Source: an uncultured Collinsella sp.
Lineage (GTDB): Bacteria; Actinomycetota; Coriobacteriia; Coriobacteriales; Coriobacteriaceae
Length of the DNA: 5,295 nucleotides
NCBI GenBank assembly: GCA_900544225.1
Contig: UQUD01000116.1
Span: forward strand, 1 to 5,295
Direction of reading: 5' to 3'
Below are positions 4,497-5,295 of the stretch, piece after piece. The notes below the pieces were generated by a model that ran no database searches, was not told the DNA's origin, and saw nothing but the letters and a program-made list of their open reading frames with translations. Each line of letters begins with the position of its first letter. The first letter of the stretch is position 1. Made by a program: the position numbers and the translations under genes.

Positions 4497-5295
4497 ATGT
4501 CCAATCATCAGCACACGCTTATCATCGACGGCACCTCGGGCATCAGCGGCGATATGACCGTCGCGGCCCTGCTCGACCTGGGCGCCAGCGAGGAGCACCT
4601 GCGCGAACAGCTCGCCACACTGCCGGTCGACGGCTTTATGATCGCCGTCACGCGCGTAAACAAGCATGGCATCGACGCCTGCGATTTCGACGTTCAGCTG
4701 GCAGAAGAGCTCGAGAACCACGACCACGACATGGCATGGCTCTACGGCAACGAAGCAGCTGCCGAGCACACGCACGAGCACGAGCACGAGCACCACCATC
4801 ATGACCATGACGAGCATGAGCACTGCCATGAGCATGATCATGAGACCCACGGCCATGGCCACGAGGGTCACCATCACGCCCACCACCATCACCACCGTTC
4901 TTTGGCGGACGTCACCGCTATCATCGACGGCTCGCAGCTAAGCGATGGCGCCAAGCGTCGTGCGCTCGCCATCTTTACCGCGCTCGCCGCCGCCGAGGCA
5001 AAGGCCCACGGCAAAACGCCCGAGACCGTCATGTTCCACGAGGTAGGCGCCGTCGATTCCATCGTCGACGTCTGCTCTGTCGCCATCTGCCTCGATGACC
5101 TGGGTATTGAGGACATCGTGGTCGAGTCGCTCTCCGAAGGCCACGGAACCATTCGCTGCGCCCACGGCCTTATGCCCATTCCCGTCCCCGCTGTCGTCAA
5201 CCTGTGCCAGGCGGGCAATATCGCCCTCACGCCCGCACCGGTCGCTGGCGAGCTCGTGACGCCCACGGGCGCCGCCATCGTCACCGCGCTGCGCA
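4497..5295 (+). CDS. larC: LarC, nickel-inserting enzyme for the NPN cofactor; truncated by the right edge
   Basis: Inserts Ni2+ into the bisthiocarboxylated pyridinium mononucleotide made by LarE, in a CTP-dependent reaction (pyridinium-3,5-bisthiocarboxylic acid mononucleotide nickel chelatase, EC 4.99.1.12), completing the NPN cofactor of lactate racemase LarA and related racemases/epimerases. 266 codons are present of a usual 400 or so; the frame is open to the edge. Family signatures: SGISGDM near the N terminus (14-20, followed by ALLDLG), FHEVGAVDSIVDV (180-192), SEGHGTIRCAHGLMPIPVPA (213-232) and TPTGAAIV (255-262). In many LarC the start motif reads DCFSGISGDM; here it is DGTSGISGDM. 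Residues 91-133 form a His-rich segment. Some species make full-length LarC by programmed ribosomal frameshifting between larC1 and larC2 (shown in L. plantarum, where LarC1 is about this length); the window ends too early to test this. ATG 4497 is supported by AAGGAG at 6 bases. Confidence 0.95.
   Translation, partial: MSNHQHTLIIDGTSGISGDMTVAALLDLGASEEHLREQLATLPVDGFMIAVTRVNKHGIDACDFDVQLAEELENHDHDMAWLYGNEAAAEHTHEHEHEHHHHDHDEHEHCHEHDHETHGHGHEGHHHAHHHHHRSLADVTAIIDGSQLSDGAKRRALAIFTALAAAEAKAHGKTPETVMFHEVGAVDSIVDVCSVAICLDDLGIEDIVVESLSEGHGTIRCAHGLMPIPVPAVVNLCQAGNIALTPAPVAGELVTPTGAAIVTALR
4767..4895 (+). other. His-rich, presumably nickel-binding segment of LarC
   Basis: Codons 91-133 of larC encode 43 residues of which 25 are histidine, mixed mainly with Glu, Asp and Gly plus a single Cys (C110). 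It begins HTHEHEHEHHHHDHD and ends in five histidines. At DNA level it starts with a tandem CACGAG hexamer (three copies, 4773-4790), a possible site for slippage. His-rich loops are common in nickel chaperones such as HypB and UreE, and His-rich stretches occur in LarC proteins. Nickel storage or delivery is the likely role, by inference. Confidence 0.85.

Noticed and set aside
4449..4895. A minus-strand frame whose product looks like a hydrophobic Met/Val/Leu-rich membrane peptide
   Set aside because: It is simply the reverse complement of the His-rich codons of larC (CAC/CAT read backwards give GTG/ATG). There is no independent evidence for it.

Overview
This window looks like a chromosomal segment of a high-GC actinobacterium, most likely a gut Coriobacteriia species such as Collinsella. 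That guess rests on base composition, short intergenic regions, and my recollection that the transposase, AspRS and LarB/LarC sequences resemble those of this group. No database comparison was possible.

Layout, left to right. (1) Positions 1 to about 751-765 hold the 5' part of an IS256-family (Mutator-like) insertion sequence on the minus strand. It consists of a transposase running off the left edge, its own promoter, a small hairpin, and a perfect 22-bp palindrome close to the outer end of the element. (2) About 90-100 bp of unassigned sequence leads to a strong intrinsic terminator (851-886). (3) aspS (minus, 910-2697) encodes a complete bacterial-type aspartyl-tRNA synthetase, preceded by a structured leader and a candidate promoter. 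(4) A divergent intergenic region (2698-2953) separates aspS from (5) serB (plus, 2954-3589), a compact phosphoserine phosphatase. (6) A 114-bp gap holds a good promoter and an 11-bp-arm inverted repeat in operator position. It leads into (7) larB (plus, 3704-4486) and (8) larC (plus, 4497 to beyond the right edge), ten bases apart and clearly an operon.

How they work together. aspS and serB are housekeeping functions: aspartyl-tRNA supply and the last step of serine synthesis. larB and larC belong to the pathway for the nickel-pincer nucleotide (NPN) cofactor of lactate racemase (LarA) and related enzymes. LarB carboxylates nicotinic acid adenine dinucleotide (NaAD) to the dicarboxylated pyridinium mononucleotide, LarE (not in the window) adds sulfur, and LarC inserts nickel. 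The LarC here carries a long His-rich segment (25 His in 43 residues), suited to nickel binding. I see no clearly undescribed system. The best candidates for a second look are the inverted repeat at the larBC promoter, the His-rich LarC segment, the tRNA-specificity residues of AspRS, and the palindrome-bearing IS end.
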